Positions 17,786 to 25,772 of a DNA stretch of 64,000 nucleotides are shown here, in pieces. Position 1 is the first letter of the stretch, and every line of letters begins with the position of its first letter. A model generated the notes under the pieces. That model was not told where the DNA came from and did no database searches. It saw only the letters and a list, made by a program, of their open reading frames with translations. Origin of the DNA: an uncultured Lachnospiraceae bacterium (lineage in GTDB: Bacteria > Bacillota > Clostridia > Lachnospirales > Lachnospiraceae); the NCBI GenBank assembly GCA_910578795.1, contig CAJTSD010000003.1:105099-169098 (forward strand). Direction: 5' to 3'. The position numbers were made by a program, and so were the translations under genes.

Positions 17786-18190
17786 ATGGGTATGAAGAAG
17801 AATATTATTTTTGAGATGTCACAGTCGGAGAGCCTGGTAATGCATTATTTGTGGAAAGAGGGTGCAAAGAGCTTTGTGGAGATTATGACGTATTTAAATG
17901 AAGAGGAAGGCAGGGACTGGAAAAAGCAGACAGTTAATACCTTTATCAAACGGTTGACGGATAAGGGACTTGTCACGGCGGATGAAACGTGGAAAAACCG
18001 CGTGTATTATGCGGCAGTGTCCACTACGGAGTATGAGCAGGGCAGGGCGATGAAGCTTTTGAATGATTATTACGGCGGTTCGATTGGCTCTTTTTTGTCG
18101 GCGCTTACCGGAGGGAAGGGGATTGACAAAAAATTTGCCGATGAGCTGCGGTCGGCTGTTGAGGAGGACTTTACGGAAGGGGAGGAGTAA
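17786..18190 (+). CDS. BlaI/MecI family transcriptional repressor
   Basis: A 134-residue winged-helix repressor. The N-terminal DNA-binding part reads SQSESLVMHYLWKEG then KQTVNTFIKRLTDKGLV, the BlaI family pattern, and the C-terminal helical part would dimerise. BlaI repressors are inactivated when a partner M56 membrane peptidase senses a signal. The partner gene starts one base after this stop. The upstream palindrome overlapping the promoter fits autoregulation. The start could also be the ATG two codons later. Confidence 0.9.
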   Translation: MGMKKNIIFEMSQSESLVMHYLWKEGAKSFVEIMTYLNEEEGRDWKKQTVNTFIKRLTDKGLVTADETWKNRVYYAAVSTTEYEQGRAMKLLNDYYGGSIGSFLSALTGGKGIDKKFADELRSAVEEDFTEGEE

Positions 18191-18191
18191 G

Positions 18192-19541
18192 ATGTCGCTG
18201 TTTCAAACGATGAGCCTGGCGGGAAGCGCTGCGGTCGGGATTTATCTGCTTTCGTATTTTTGGACAAAGAGAACTCTGCCGGTATTATGGCATAAGGTGT
18301 ATCTTACGGTAAATATTTTGCTGTTTCTTGTGCCGTTTGCGTGGTTTAAGACGGAATATACAGAGCTGATAAATAAATGTTTCAATTATAAGGCGTGGTA
18401 TTACAACAATAATATCGTTAAGGATATGATTGACTGTACGGTCTTTGTGTACCAGGACGGTATTTATATATCAAATGTGTTGACGTATATTATTTTGACA
18501 GCCGGTGTGGCACTTGGAGTTGTTGGATTGGCTGTATCAATAAAAAAGTATTCCTCCATATATAAAAATATCATGAAGGGAGTGGTGCGCTTTGAAGAGG
18601 GAGAGCTTGTAATCAATGGACTGACAAAAGGATGTAAAAAACCTGTAAGAAGCAAGGTATATCTGTGTGCCGGACTTAAAACACCGATTACAATCGGAAT
18701 CATTCAGGGAAAAATTATACTTCCGGCGGTTGCATGGGAAGACCGCCGGCTTGCGGATGCACTGCGCCATGAATTGGTACATATTCGCGCAAGGGATAAT
18801 TTTGTGAAAGCGATTTTGACATTTGTGGTATTCCTAAATTTTTATAATCCGTTTGTTTATTATCTGTTGTACCAATGGACTTTGGTTTCAGAGATGTATT
18901 GTGACGAAAAGGTTGTAGCAAACAAAAGCTTACGGGAAACAAAGGATTATATTAATCTTTTGATAGATTTTTCAGAAAATCAGGAGGACCGGACAATGCC
19001 GATTGTAGGATTAAATTTGAATGAAAAACAGTTAAAAGAAAGGATTGAAAACATGAAAAGAATGAAAAAAATGGGTCAGAAATTTGGAAAAATCAGTAAG
19101 CTGGCAGGAGGTGTTATGATTGCATTTGCGGTTTTTGTGTCATCGCTGACGGTTTATGCGTATGAAGGGAGGCAGATTCGGCATCTTGATACGCCATATG
19201 AAGAGATAGATAATGTCATTTTATATAGTAATTGGGAAGAAGATGGTCGTACCGAATGGGACATAAAGTATGATGCATATGAAAAATATGTTAATTCTGA
19301 GAATGTTATATTTTTTGTGAGTGAAGAAGGGGAAGTTTATTATGATGCAGGTATGGACGCGGATCAAGTATATATATTTTGCAATCATACATATTCGCCC
19401 GGAACGATTGCTCAACATGTAAAAGACAGCAAAGGTGGATGTAGAACGGATTATTATGATGCGGAATATTGTACTAAATGTGGACATGTGGTTTATGGCG
19501 ATCTTGTAAGGACAGTATCTTACACGGTTTGTCCTCATTAA
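18192..19541 (+). CDS. BlaR1/M56 family membrane metallopeptidase sensor
   Basis: A 449-residue protein starting at 18192 with GGGGAGGAG just upstream. Three or four N-terminal helices surround a cytosolic zinc protease domain with HELVH at 193-197 (LRHELVHIRARDN) and a downstream Glu region (YCDEKVV), as in M56 peptidases. Another helix lies at about 310-330. The short C-terminal extracellular part is not a beta-lactam-binding domain; it is rich in Tyr/Asp and ends with a Cys-containing segment (YCTKCGHVVYG). The ligand is therefore probably not a beta-lactam. It pairs with the BlaI-like repressor upstream. Confidence 0.88.
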   Translation: MSLFQTMSLAGSAAVGIYLLSYFWTKRTLPVLWHKVYLTVNILLFLVPFAWFKTEYTELINKCFNYKAWYYNNNIVKDMIDCTVFVYQDGIYISNVLTYIILTAGVALGVVGLAVSIKKYSSIYKNIMKGVVRFEEGELVINGLTKGCKKPVRSKVYLCAGLKTPITIGIIQGKIILPAVAWEDRRLADALRHELVHIRARDNFVKAILTFVVFLNFYNPFVYYLLYQWTLVSEMYCDEKVVANKSLRETKDYINLLIDFSENQEDRTMPIVGLNLNEKQLKERIENMKRMKKMGQKFGKISKLAGGVMIAFAVFVSSLTVYAYEGRQIRHLDTPYEEIDNVILYSNWEEDGRTEWDIKYDAYEKYVNSENVIFFVSEEGEVYYDAGMDADQVYIFCNHTYSPGTIAQHVKDSKGGCRTDYYDAEYCTKCGHVVYGDLVRTVSYTVCPH

Positions 19542-19613
19542 AGCAGACATTAAATTAAAAAATTTATCAGCAACTTGAGTTCTTAAGAATATTATAAATA
19601 TGGAGGAATTACA

Positions 19614-19985
19614 ATGACAGAAGAAGCAGTCAAGGAATTTATTAAATCATATTCTGAATTAAAAGCGAGAAAGGCTGTAATTGATAAAATCCAAGAATAT
19701 TCCCACAATAAAGATGATGATTTGGCTAAGGAGTATTCAGTGCTTGCTATAAAAATACAAATCATAGAATCTGCTTTGAATATTCTGACAGAAGATGAAA
19801 AACAGATTGTTTTTCTCCATTTATTGGATAATATCAAATGGAGTGAAGTAAAGTCTTTGTATCAGCAGCAGGTCGGAATGGAACTCAATTATTCAGAAAG
19901 AACCTTTTTTCGAATACAGAAAAATGCATTGAAGAAAATAGAAAATTTTATTAGTAACAGTCATCTTGAACAATATATAAAATGA
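19614..19985 (+). CDS. sigma-70 region 4-like / phage-type regulator of unknown role
   Basis: A 123-residue, mostly helical protein with GGAGG at about 19602-19606. The second half (LTEDEKQIVFLHLLDNIKWSEV to RTFFRIQKNALKKI, about residues 61-112) resembles sigma-70 region 4 or ArpU-type helix-turn-helix proteins, which regulate late phage genes. The N-terminal half is a charged helix. No phage genes flank it, so it may be an orphan remnant or a host regulator. It stands alone between two gene groups and has a hairpin directly behind it. Confidence 0.55.
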   Translation: MTEEAVKEFIKSYSELKARKAVIDKIQEYSHNKDDDLAKEYSVLAIKIQIIESALNILTEDEKQIVFLHLLDNIKWSEVKSLYQQQVGMELNYSERTFFRIQKNALKKIENFISNSHLEQYIK

Positions 19986-19987
19986 AG

Positions 19988-20017
19988 TAAAGGGGAATGT
20001 GAAAGCATTCCCCTTTA
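19988..20017. terminator. hairpin between convergent genes, likely bidirectional terminator
   Basis: TAAAGGGGAATG and CATTCCCCTTTA form a perfect 12-bp stem with a six-base loop. It lies between the stops of two convergent genes. T-rich DNA follows best on the minus strand. Confidence 0.8.
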
Positions 20018-20038
20018 CTATAGAGTCTGTCAATTATG

Positions 20039-20740
20039 TTATACAACTACATTTATAGATGGATATTTCAAATATGCAATGGAATTCATCATGGCATTAC
20101 GGACACCGCCTTGGACTTGCTTGGATCGAAATTCCTCATAGCTGCTGACCATTGCCTGGTACATGCTTTTGCTGCTGTCTTTGCGGACTTTGTCTACCAT
20201 GCTTGCCCATTTTAAAACAGCCTCATGTTCTTTTTTATATTGTTTGAAAAAACCTTCTAAAAAATTGCAGGTATTGTTATATTCCTCATCCAGCATATAC
20301 AGTTCCTCGGACATTGTTAATTTTCGAAGACCATTTTCGCTACTTTCGTCAGAAACATATTTTTCCCTTGTCCCATTTGCATATCCTGAAACAATTTCAT
20401 CATACAGGTTTTTATAAGTGTCAACACAACAGTTAACCCAATCCTGCTCTGTGCAAATACCATTGTTATCTAAATCGTTCAGCTTGGATTGAAACCGCCC
20501 GCCGTCCATAACAACATTGCCAAGGTATTTTCTTTGCTTTAGAACATCTTCAAAGGAACAAGACATATCTTTGATAACCTCATTTTTTAAAAGCTCCCGT
20601 CCCTCTTTTGATATGTCCAATGTTACACCGATTTCCTCTGTCCACGTATTATTTTGGTATTGGATAACATTATGGGCAATATTATTGTTGGCTATGGACA
20701 ATTTTGGATAGGGATTACTTCTTATATTTCCTATATTCAT
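20039..20740 (-). CDS. hypothetical protein with an EF-hand-like loop
   Basis: A 233-residue soluble protein without signal peptide or membrane helices. Residues about 91-102 (DLDNNGICTEQD) match a canonical EF-hand calcium loop, with Asp at positions 1, 3 and 12, Asn at 5 and Gly at 6. The rest is helical and rich in Tyr, Asn and Glu. I recognise no family. Its start is 37 bp behind the stop of the secreted PPC-domain gene on the same strand, so the two are probably co-transcribed and may act together. Confidence 0.65.
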   Translation of the reverse strand: MNIGNIRSNPYPKLSIANNNIAHNVIQYQNNTWTEEIGVTLDISKEGRELLKNEVIKDMSCSFEDVLKQRKYLGNVVMDGGRFQSKLNDLDNNGICTEQDWVNCCVDTYKNLYDEIVSGYANGTREKYVSDESSENGLRKLTMSEELYMLDEEYNNTCNFLEGFFKQYKKEHEAVLKWASMVDKVRKDSSKSMYQAMVSSYEEFRSKQVQGGVRNAMMNSIAYLKYPSINVVV

Positions 20741-20777
20741 ACTTTTTCCTCCCTACTACAATGTAATAAATGGTTAT

Positions 20778-22262
20778 CTACTCTCTATAATATGTCATAA
20801 CATAATTATTTGCAATTGAAATTTTATTCGTACCTACAGGTGCAATGTCATAAAAGTAATTTACACTTATAATATCTATTAGCTTACCAGTGCTTGGATC
20901 AACTAAAACCTGTACTATATCCATTTCGTCCCAATATGTATTTTCTTCATACGCTTCTGTGCCTACACAGTGTATTGCATAAAAGTCACTATTTGAAGTA
21001 TACATAAGCATCAACGCAGGACCATTACTGACTGACATTGCAGGTCTTGTAGAACCGAGATAAGTTACAGCAGACGGTCTTGCAGCGGTATCACTGACTA
21101 CAGCATGCACATCATTTCTGTGATTGATTCTAATGTTGTAGGTTTGATGACCTGCTGAATTTGATGTGGCATAGGAATAAGAATAAGTTATGTCTATTTT
21201 ATTGCCATTTACATAACAGTTTTCCCCTACTGCATCAGATTGAAAAATTATATTTGCTTCTTTACAAATACCTATAATAGCGATTGAGCTGTCCATAATA
21301 TCCAAAATCGTGTTAAAAGTTATTGTATATGGTGTGGTTCCTGAATAAAGACTGTCATCGCTGTATACAGCAAAGTAATAAGTACCTGGCATAATTTTTA
21401 CCTGATTTTGTTTTCCGGAAATATTTTTAATTGATGCCTCATCACCCTCTTTTTTTGCGTATACCAAAGAATAGTTGTTTGATGAAGATATTTTATATTC
21501 CATAATTTTCGGCTGTGATACAGTGATTTTATAGTAATCAACGTCATAAGGACAATCAATTATGGCTGAAATTTTAGTATCCATTGATATACTTGTTGCT
21601 GTTTCTGATGTATCATTAATTTCAAAATCAGCATCATAGTTATTTTCGTAAAAGGCAAATGCAAAATCGCCGGTTCCTTCATATGCCGAAATAGCAAAAT
21701 AATATATTCCTGCATCTAATACAGTATTATAATATTCCATAACACCTGTTCCGTAATTTGCACTTCCGCCAATCATATGCAAGCTGTTGTCCGATTGATG
21801 ATATGAAAACATATAAAGGTCTGCATCTAAAGCTTCAACCATTTGCAGTAAAATAGTTACCTTGCTTTTGGAACTGATATCAAAGGCATACCACCGCATT
21901 TCATTTTCTGTCTCTAATGTCTTTTGGTAAATTACATCATTCGTTGCCAAATACGCATAACCCGGATCTGTGTTTGGATTTAAATCCCTTGCAGCATACA
22001 AGTCTGCTTCTTCCTCTAGCATAATTGTATCTGTAATGTTTTTTTCTAATACATTTGCTGTTTTTTCATCTGGTATATTTGCCATTTCCATTTCCTCTTC
22101 CGAAAATTGCAAATATTCTACTTGTGTATCTGCGCCGCTTTCCATTGAAGGATTCTCTTCTTCAGCGTGAGCACATAACTCAAATGATGAAAAGACGAAA
22201 TTTAGGCTTAAAGCGCTTATCAACGTTAATGAAATAATTTTTGCGAAGAGTTTCTTTTTCAT
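20778..22262 (-). CDS. secreted protein with PPC-like beta domains
   Basis: A 494-residue secreted protein. The signal peptide runs to about residue 33 (LCAHA|EE). Two tandem bacterial pre-peptidase C-terminal-like beta domains are visible: about 110-205 (RWYAFDISSKSKVTILLQM to LDAGIYYFAISAYEGTGDF) and about 215-315 (VDYYKITVSQPKIMEYKISS to MPGTYYFAVYSDD). The last 170 residues form a separate domain of unknown type. PPC domains usually accompany secreted proteases, but no protease domain is present. Likely an extracellular binding protein. AAAGGAC upstream of 22262 supports the start. Confidence 0.75.
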   Translation of the reverse strand: MKKKLFAKIISLTLISALSLNFVFSSFELCAHAEEENPSMESGADTQVEYLQFSEEEMEMANIPDEKTANVLEKNITDTIMLEEEADLYAARDLNPNTDPGYAYLATNDVIYQKTLETENEMRWYAFDISSKSKVTILLQMVEALDADLYMFSYHQSDNSLHMIGGSANYGTGVMEYYNTVLDAGIYYFAISAYEGTGDFAFAFYENNYDADFEINDTSETATSISMDTKISAIIDCPYDVDYYKITVSQPKIMEYKISSSNNYSLVYAKKEGDEASIKNISGKQNQVKIMPGTYYFAVYSDDSLYSGTTPYTITFNTILDIMDSSIAIIGICKEANIIFQSDAVGENCYVNGNKIDITYSYSYATSNSAGHQTYNIRINHRNDVHAVVSDTAARPSAVTYLGSTRPAMSVSNGPALMLMYTSNSDFYAIHCVGTEAYEENTYWDEMDIVQVLVDPSTGKLIDIISVNYFYDIAPVGTNKISIANNYVMTYYRE

Positions 22263-22600
22263 GTTTATACAGTCCTTTCTACTACTTTTATTTTATAAGG
22301 TAGGTTCAATAAAGTGTATTTTAAAGGTCTTAATCGATTCGTATTTTAAATATATCCAAATTTTTTGCTTAATGAGAAGGCTTAAAAAGCAAATCAGCAT
22401 TAGGCATTTGGAAGAGCGCTCTAAATGGATTATTGTATAAAGCCCTTTAAGAATTTATCTACCTAATATAAGTATAAATGTAAAAATCTGTATTTTAAAG
22501 TGACAAAAGAATGACAGTAAAGTGACAAGAGGAAAAGAATATAAATTGACGCATTTTTTGTAATACACCGTAATCCCCATAAGCCTGTCTGTCATGCCCG
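22263..22600. other. gene-free AT-rich region with a phased TGACA array
   Basis: No convincing gene is seen here. TGACA occurs three times in direct orientation at 22501-22505, 22512-22516 and 22523-22527, exactly 11 bp apart. This spacing puts the sites on one face of the helix and is typical of OmpR/PhoB-type response regulator or activator sites. The 22262 gene starts 240 bp away on the minus strand. No obvious promoter accompanies the array. Confidence 0.45.
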
Positions 22601-22956
22601 CTAATCAGCTTTTCCTACATTGCCGTAAACCCAAACCGTTCCAACGCCGCCTTTGCGCCCCAAAGTAAACGGCGGAACCTTTGTCGCAAGCATTATGCAA
22701 TCAAAAAGCTCAAACGATGATATCTGTCTTCCAATAATTCTTCCGTTTTTCCAAACTCCCATCGGTAAAGTCGGGTAGTCATTTTCCATTTATCATTTGC
22801 GTCCAAAGCCTCACCTTGCGCCCATATGATAGAGAGGTTATTATTCATCAGTTGTTTTTTCATCATAAAATCCTCTATATTTAGCGCAAGCAGTGTTGCG
22901 GATACGGCAATGATAAGAAGAAAGAATCCTGTTTTTTTCACTTTGTTTATTGTCAT
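22601..22956 (-). pseudogene. frameshifted small membrane protein gene, unknown
   Basis: Two overlapping minus-strand frames seem to be parts of one protein. The first (22956 down to about 22790) has a start, one membrane helix (FFLLIIAVSATLLALNI) and a charged segment. The second (about 22789 to 22601) continues with coding-like sequence (VWKNGRIIGRQISSFELFDC, ending GTVWVYGNVGKAD). A shift near 22790 would join them into about 115-120 residues. No family is recognised. It could also be two unrelated short frames. Confidence 0.35.
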
Positions 22957-23150
22957 GGAATTGCCCTTTGCATGGTGAATTTATTTGCCATAAAAATGAA
23001 TTTTTAACAGCGTCAAAATATGGAACTGTCGATATTGTAAACGCAAATATTTTTGTTGTTTACTATATATTATCGCTTACTTTCCACAGGAAAGCAACTT
23101 GAACTTTTCTGTTTTCAAAGCGATGCAAAATTGATCCATAGCCCAAAACA

Positions 23151-23183
23151 TGACATGACATGTCAGTATTTATGTGTTATCCT
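23151..23183 (+). promoter_or_regulatory. promoter and operator of the WYL regulator gene
   Basis: TGACA (23151-23155), five bases, then TGTCA (23161-23165) form an inverted repeat. Seven bases later comes TGTGTTATC (23173-23181). The inner TGACA can serve as a -35 with TATCCT (23178-23183) as -10, 17 bp apart. The same arrangement recurs at 24113-24145 before the next gene. Confidence 0.7.
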
Positions 23184-23206
23184 ATTCGTAAAAGGAGGAA
23201 TGGACA

Positions 23207-24106
23207 ATGCAGGAAAGCAGACTGTTTAAAATCGTATATTACCTGCTCGACAAAGGGCAGGCGACCGCCCCCGAATTAGCGGAACGGTTTGAGGTTTCCG
23301 TGCGGACGATTTATCGGGACATCGACGCCCTAAGCGGCGCGGGCGTTCCCGTCTATGCGGAGGCAGGCAGAAACGGCGGGATTTATCTGATGAACGATTT
23401 TGTCTTGGACAAAGCCGTACTGTCCGAGGCGGAAAAGCAGGAAATCCTCATGGCGCTGCAAAGCATCAACACCACGCAGAACAAAAATGCCAGTCAAACC
23501 CTGCAAAAGCTTTCCGCGTTGTTTCAACTTAATTCCGAAAACTGGCTGGAAATTGATTTCTCCGGTTGGGGAAACAACGCGTTTGACAAGGAAAAGTTCG
23601 AGCTGCTGAAAACGGCAATTATCCAACGCAGAACGGTCAAAATCCAATATGCAAATTCTTATGAAGAGATTGGCGAACGGATTGTGCAGCCATTAAAGCT
23701 TGTCTACAAATCAAGGGCATGGTATCTGAACGCGTTCTGCACGCTGAAACAGGACTGGCGGATTTTTAAATTAAACCGCATTTTGGATTTGACACTCTTA
23801 AACGACCGTTTTGCGCCCCGCGAATTTCCAAGCCTGGTGGAACCGTGCGAACATGATTTCCCCGAAATCACGCTGCACTTTCCGAAAGAAATGGCGTACC
23901 GCGTTTACGACGAATTTGACAAAACGCAGGTGCAGCGACAGGCGGACGGCAGCTTTCTCGTTATGACAAAAATGCCCGCGGACGCGTGGCTTATTGGATT
24001 TCTACTGTCGTTTGGCACACAGGTGGACATTCTTGCCCCGCTTAGTTTAAGGGACGCTGTCGCCAAGCAGGCAGAACAGATTTTTCAGAAGATGCAGAAA
24101 ACTTGA
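23207..24106 (+). CDS. WYL-domain transcriptional regulator (YafY type)
   Basis: A 299-residue regulator. An N-terminal winged helix (about residues 5-60, PELAERFEVSVRTIYRDIDAL, then the wing VPVYAEAGRNGGIYL) is followed by a WYL domain (about 140-210, IQRRTVKIQYANSYEE, RAWYLNAFC) and a WCX extension near the C-terminus. WYL proteins sense small or nucleic ligands and may repress or activate. AAAGGAGG at about 23192-23199 fixes the start. Identical operator-like elements before this gene and before the next suggest it controls itself and the ClbS/DfsB gene. Confidence 0.9.
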   Translation: MQESRLFKIVYYLLDKGQATAPELAERFEVSVRTIYRDIDALSGAGVPVYAEAGRNGGIYLMNDFVLDKAVLSEAEKQEILMALQSINTTQNKNASQTLQKLSALFQLNSENWLEIDFSGWGNNAFDKEKFELLKTAIIQRRTVKIQYANSYEEIGERIVQPLKLVYKSRAWYLNAFCTLKQDWRIFKLNRILDLTLLNDRFAPREFPSLVEPCEHDFPEITLHFPKEMAYRVYDEFDKTQVQRQADGSFLVMTKMPADAWLIGFLLSFGTQVDILAPLSLRDAVAKQAEQIFQKMQKT

Positions 24107-24112
24107 AAAACA

Positions 24113-24145
24113 TGACAAAAGGTGTCAGGTTTTGTGTGTTATCTT
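24113..24145 (+). promoter_or_regulatory. second copy of the WYL-type operator, before the ClbS/DfsB gene
   Basis: TGACA (24113-24117), five bases, TGTCA (24123-24127), then seven bases and TGTGTTATC (24135-24143). Symmetry, spacing and the -10 part (TATCTT, 24140-24145) match the element at 23151-23183. The -35 position here is AAAAGG, a poor match, so activation by the regulator is possible. Confidence 0.7.
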
Positions 24146-24202
24146 AAATACAGAACACAACGACAAAACACACCATTTTAATAGAAAATAAGGAGAACAA
24201 CC

Positions 24203-24748
24203 ATGAGCAGACCAACGACAAAGGCGGGACTTCTCACCGCCGCATCTAGGAATTTTGAGGAATTAAATAATCTGATTTCCGACATGACCGAAGCGGAATT
24301 ATCCACCGAATTTGATTTTTCGGGGGACGAAAAAAAGAAAGAGGCACATTGGAAACGCGATAAAAATCTGAGGGATATTTATATCCATTTGTATGAATGG
24401 CACCAGCTTTTGCTCAACTGGGTACATTCCAACCAAAACGGCGAGCGTAAACCGTTCATTCCCCAACCCTATAACTGGAAAACCTACGGCAAAATGAATG
24501 TAGAATTTTGGGAAAAACATCAAACAACATCACTCGAGGACGCAAGGGCAATGCTGCTGCAATCACACGAGGAGGTGCTGCGCTTAGCGGAAACATTTAC
24601 CAATGAGGAGCTGTTTTCAAAGGGCGTCTATGCGTGGGTTGGCGGGAGCACACTAGGCTCGTACTTTGTGAGCGCAACAGCAAGCCATTATGATTGGGCG
24701 ATGAAAAAATTAAAGGCGCACCGGAAAAACTGCGCCAATGGTCAGTAA
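24203..24748 (+). CDS. ClbS/DfsB family four-helix protein
   Basis: A 181-residue protein with AAGGAG at about 24190-24195. The pattern KAGLLTAASRNFEELNNLI, RDIYIHLYEWHQLLLNWV and NWKTYGKMNVEFWEKHQ fits the ClbS/DfsB (DUF1706) family of DinB-like four-helix bundles. Known members include ClbS, which protects against colibactin, and DfsB from the fructosamine pathway. The specific role here cannot be read from sequence. It follows the WYL regulator gene and shares its operator motif, so expression is probably controlled by that protein. Confidence 0.85.
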   Translation: MSRPTTKAGLLTAASRNFEELNNLISDMTEAELSTEFDFSGDEKKKEAHWKRDKNLRDIYIHLYEWHQLLLNWVHSNQNGERKPFIPQPYNWKTYGKMNVEFWEKHQTTSLEDARAMLLQSHEEVLRLAETFTNEELFSKGVYAWVGGSTLGSYFVSATASHYDWAMKKLKAHRKNCANGQ

Positions 24749-24771
24749 ACAGATTTGTGAGGAACTAATAA

Positions 24772-25653
24772 ATGCATTTTGTAACAGCAAAAGGAATTTT
24801 ATCTGCGAAAAACGGCATGAATCTCTACCGCGGCTGCTCGCATGGCTGCATTTACTGCGATTCGAGAAGTAAATGCTACCATATGGAACACGCTTTTGAA
24901 GACATTGAGGTTAAGGAAAATGCAATTGACCTGTTGGAGTACGCGCTGAAGCATAAACGCCAAAAATGTATGATTGGCACCGGAGCCATGACCGACCCTT
25001 ATATCCCTTTGGAACTGGAAATCGGGAACGTCAGGAAATCGCTGCAGTTAATTTATGAATACGGATTCGGGGTTACCATTTTGACAAAATCAGACCGCAT
25101 TTTACGGGATTTGGATTTGCTGCAAAAAATTAATGAAACGACAAAATGTGTTGTACAGATGACTTTGACAACGTATGATGAAGCGCTTTGCCGAAAAATT
25201 GAACCGAATGTATGTACGACGCAGGAGCGTTTTGCGGTACTGAAACGGCTGCGGGATTTGGGAATACCAACTGTTGTATGGTTGACACCGATTTTGCCGT
25301 TTATCAATGATACACAGGAGAATCTTTTGGGAATTTTGGAGCTGTGCCGAGAAGCAAAGGTCTACGGGATTATCTGCTACGGAATGGGATTGACGCTGCG
25401 GGAGGGGAACCGAGAGTATTTTTATCAGCAGCTGGACCGCCTGTTTCCAAAAATGAAGGAGCGGTATGTGCGTACCTATGGAAACCGATATGAAATCGAA
25501 AGCCCCGTTAACGGACGACTAATGAAGATTTTTCATCAAAAATGCGCGGAATACGGTATTGTGCATGATAATGAACAGATTTTCCGGTATTTATACATGT
25601 TTGAGGAGAAAAACGTGGGAAGTCAGTTAGAACTTTGGAACTTTGGGGTGTAA
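24772..25653 (+). CDS. radical SAM protein, SplB-like
   Basis: A 293-residue protein with the radical SAM cluster motif at Cys22, Cys26 and Cys29 (RGCSHGCIYCDS). The pattern MIGTGAMTDPYIPLE and the C-terminal region place it in the SPL/Rv2578c-type group of radical SAM proteins, which include spore photoproduct lyase relatives of unknown substrate. It starts 23 bp behind the ClbS/DfsB gene with TGAGGAAC as a weak ribosome site, so it may be in the same transcript. The last third has no extra cluster motif. The substrate is unknown. Confidence 0.82.
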   Translation: MHFVTAKGILSAKNGMNLYRGCSHGCIYCDSRSKCYHMEHAFEDIEVKENAIDLLEYALKHKRQKCMIGTGAMTDPYIPLELEIGNVRKSLQLIYEYGFGVTILTKSDRILRDLDLLQKINETTKCVVQMTLTTYDEALCRKIEPNVCTTQERFAVLKRLRDLGIPTVVWLTPILPFINDTQENLLGILELCREAKVYGIICYGMGLTLREGNREYFYQQLDRLFPKMKERYVRTYGNRYEIESPVNGRLMKIFHQKCAEYGIVHDNEQIFRYLYMFEEKNVGSQLELWNFGV

Positions 25654-25772
25654 ACTTTCGGCTTCCACAAAAATAATTCCACAATTGGCAGAACGGATTT
25701 TACAGCCTTGTACGTTGGCAGCTATTATAGAATTATGCAAAGAATCAGGATTAAATCATATGCCAGCCCGCG

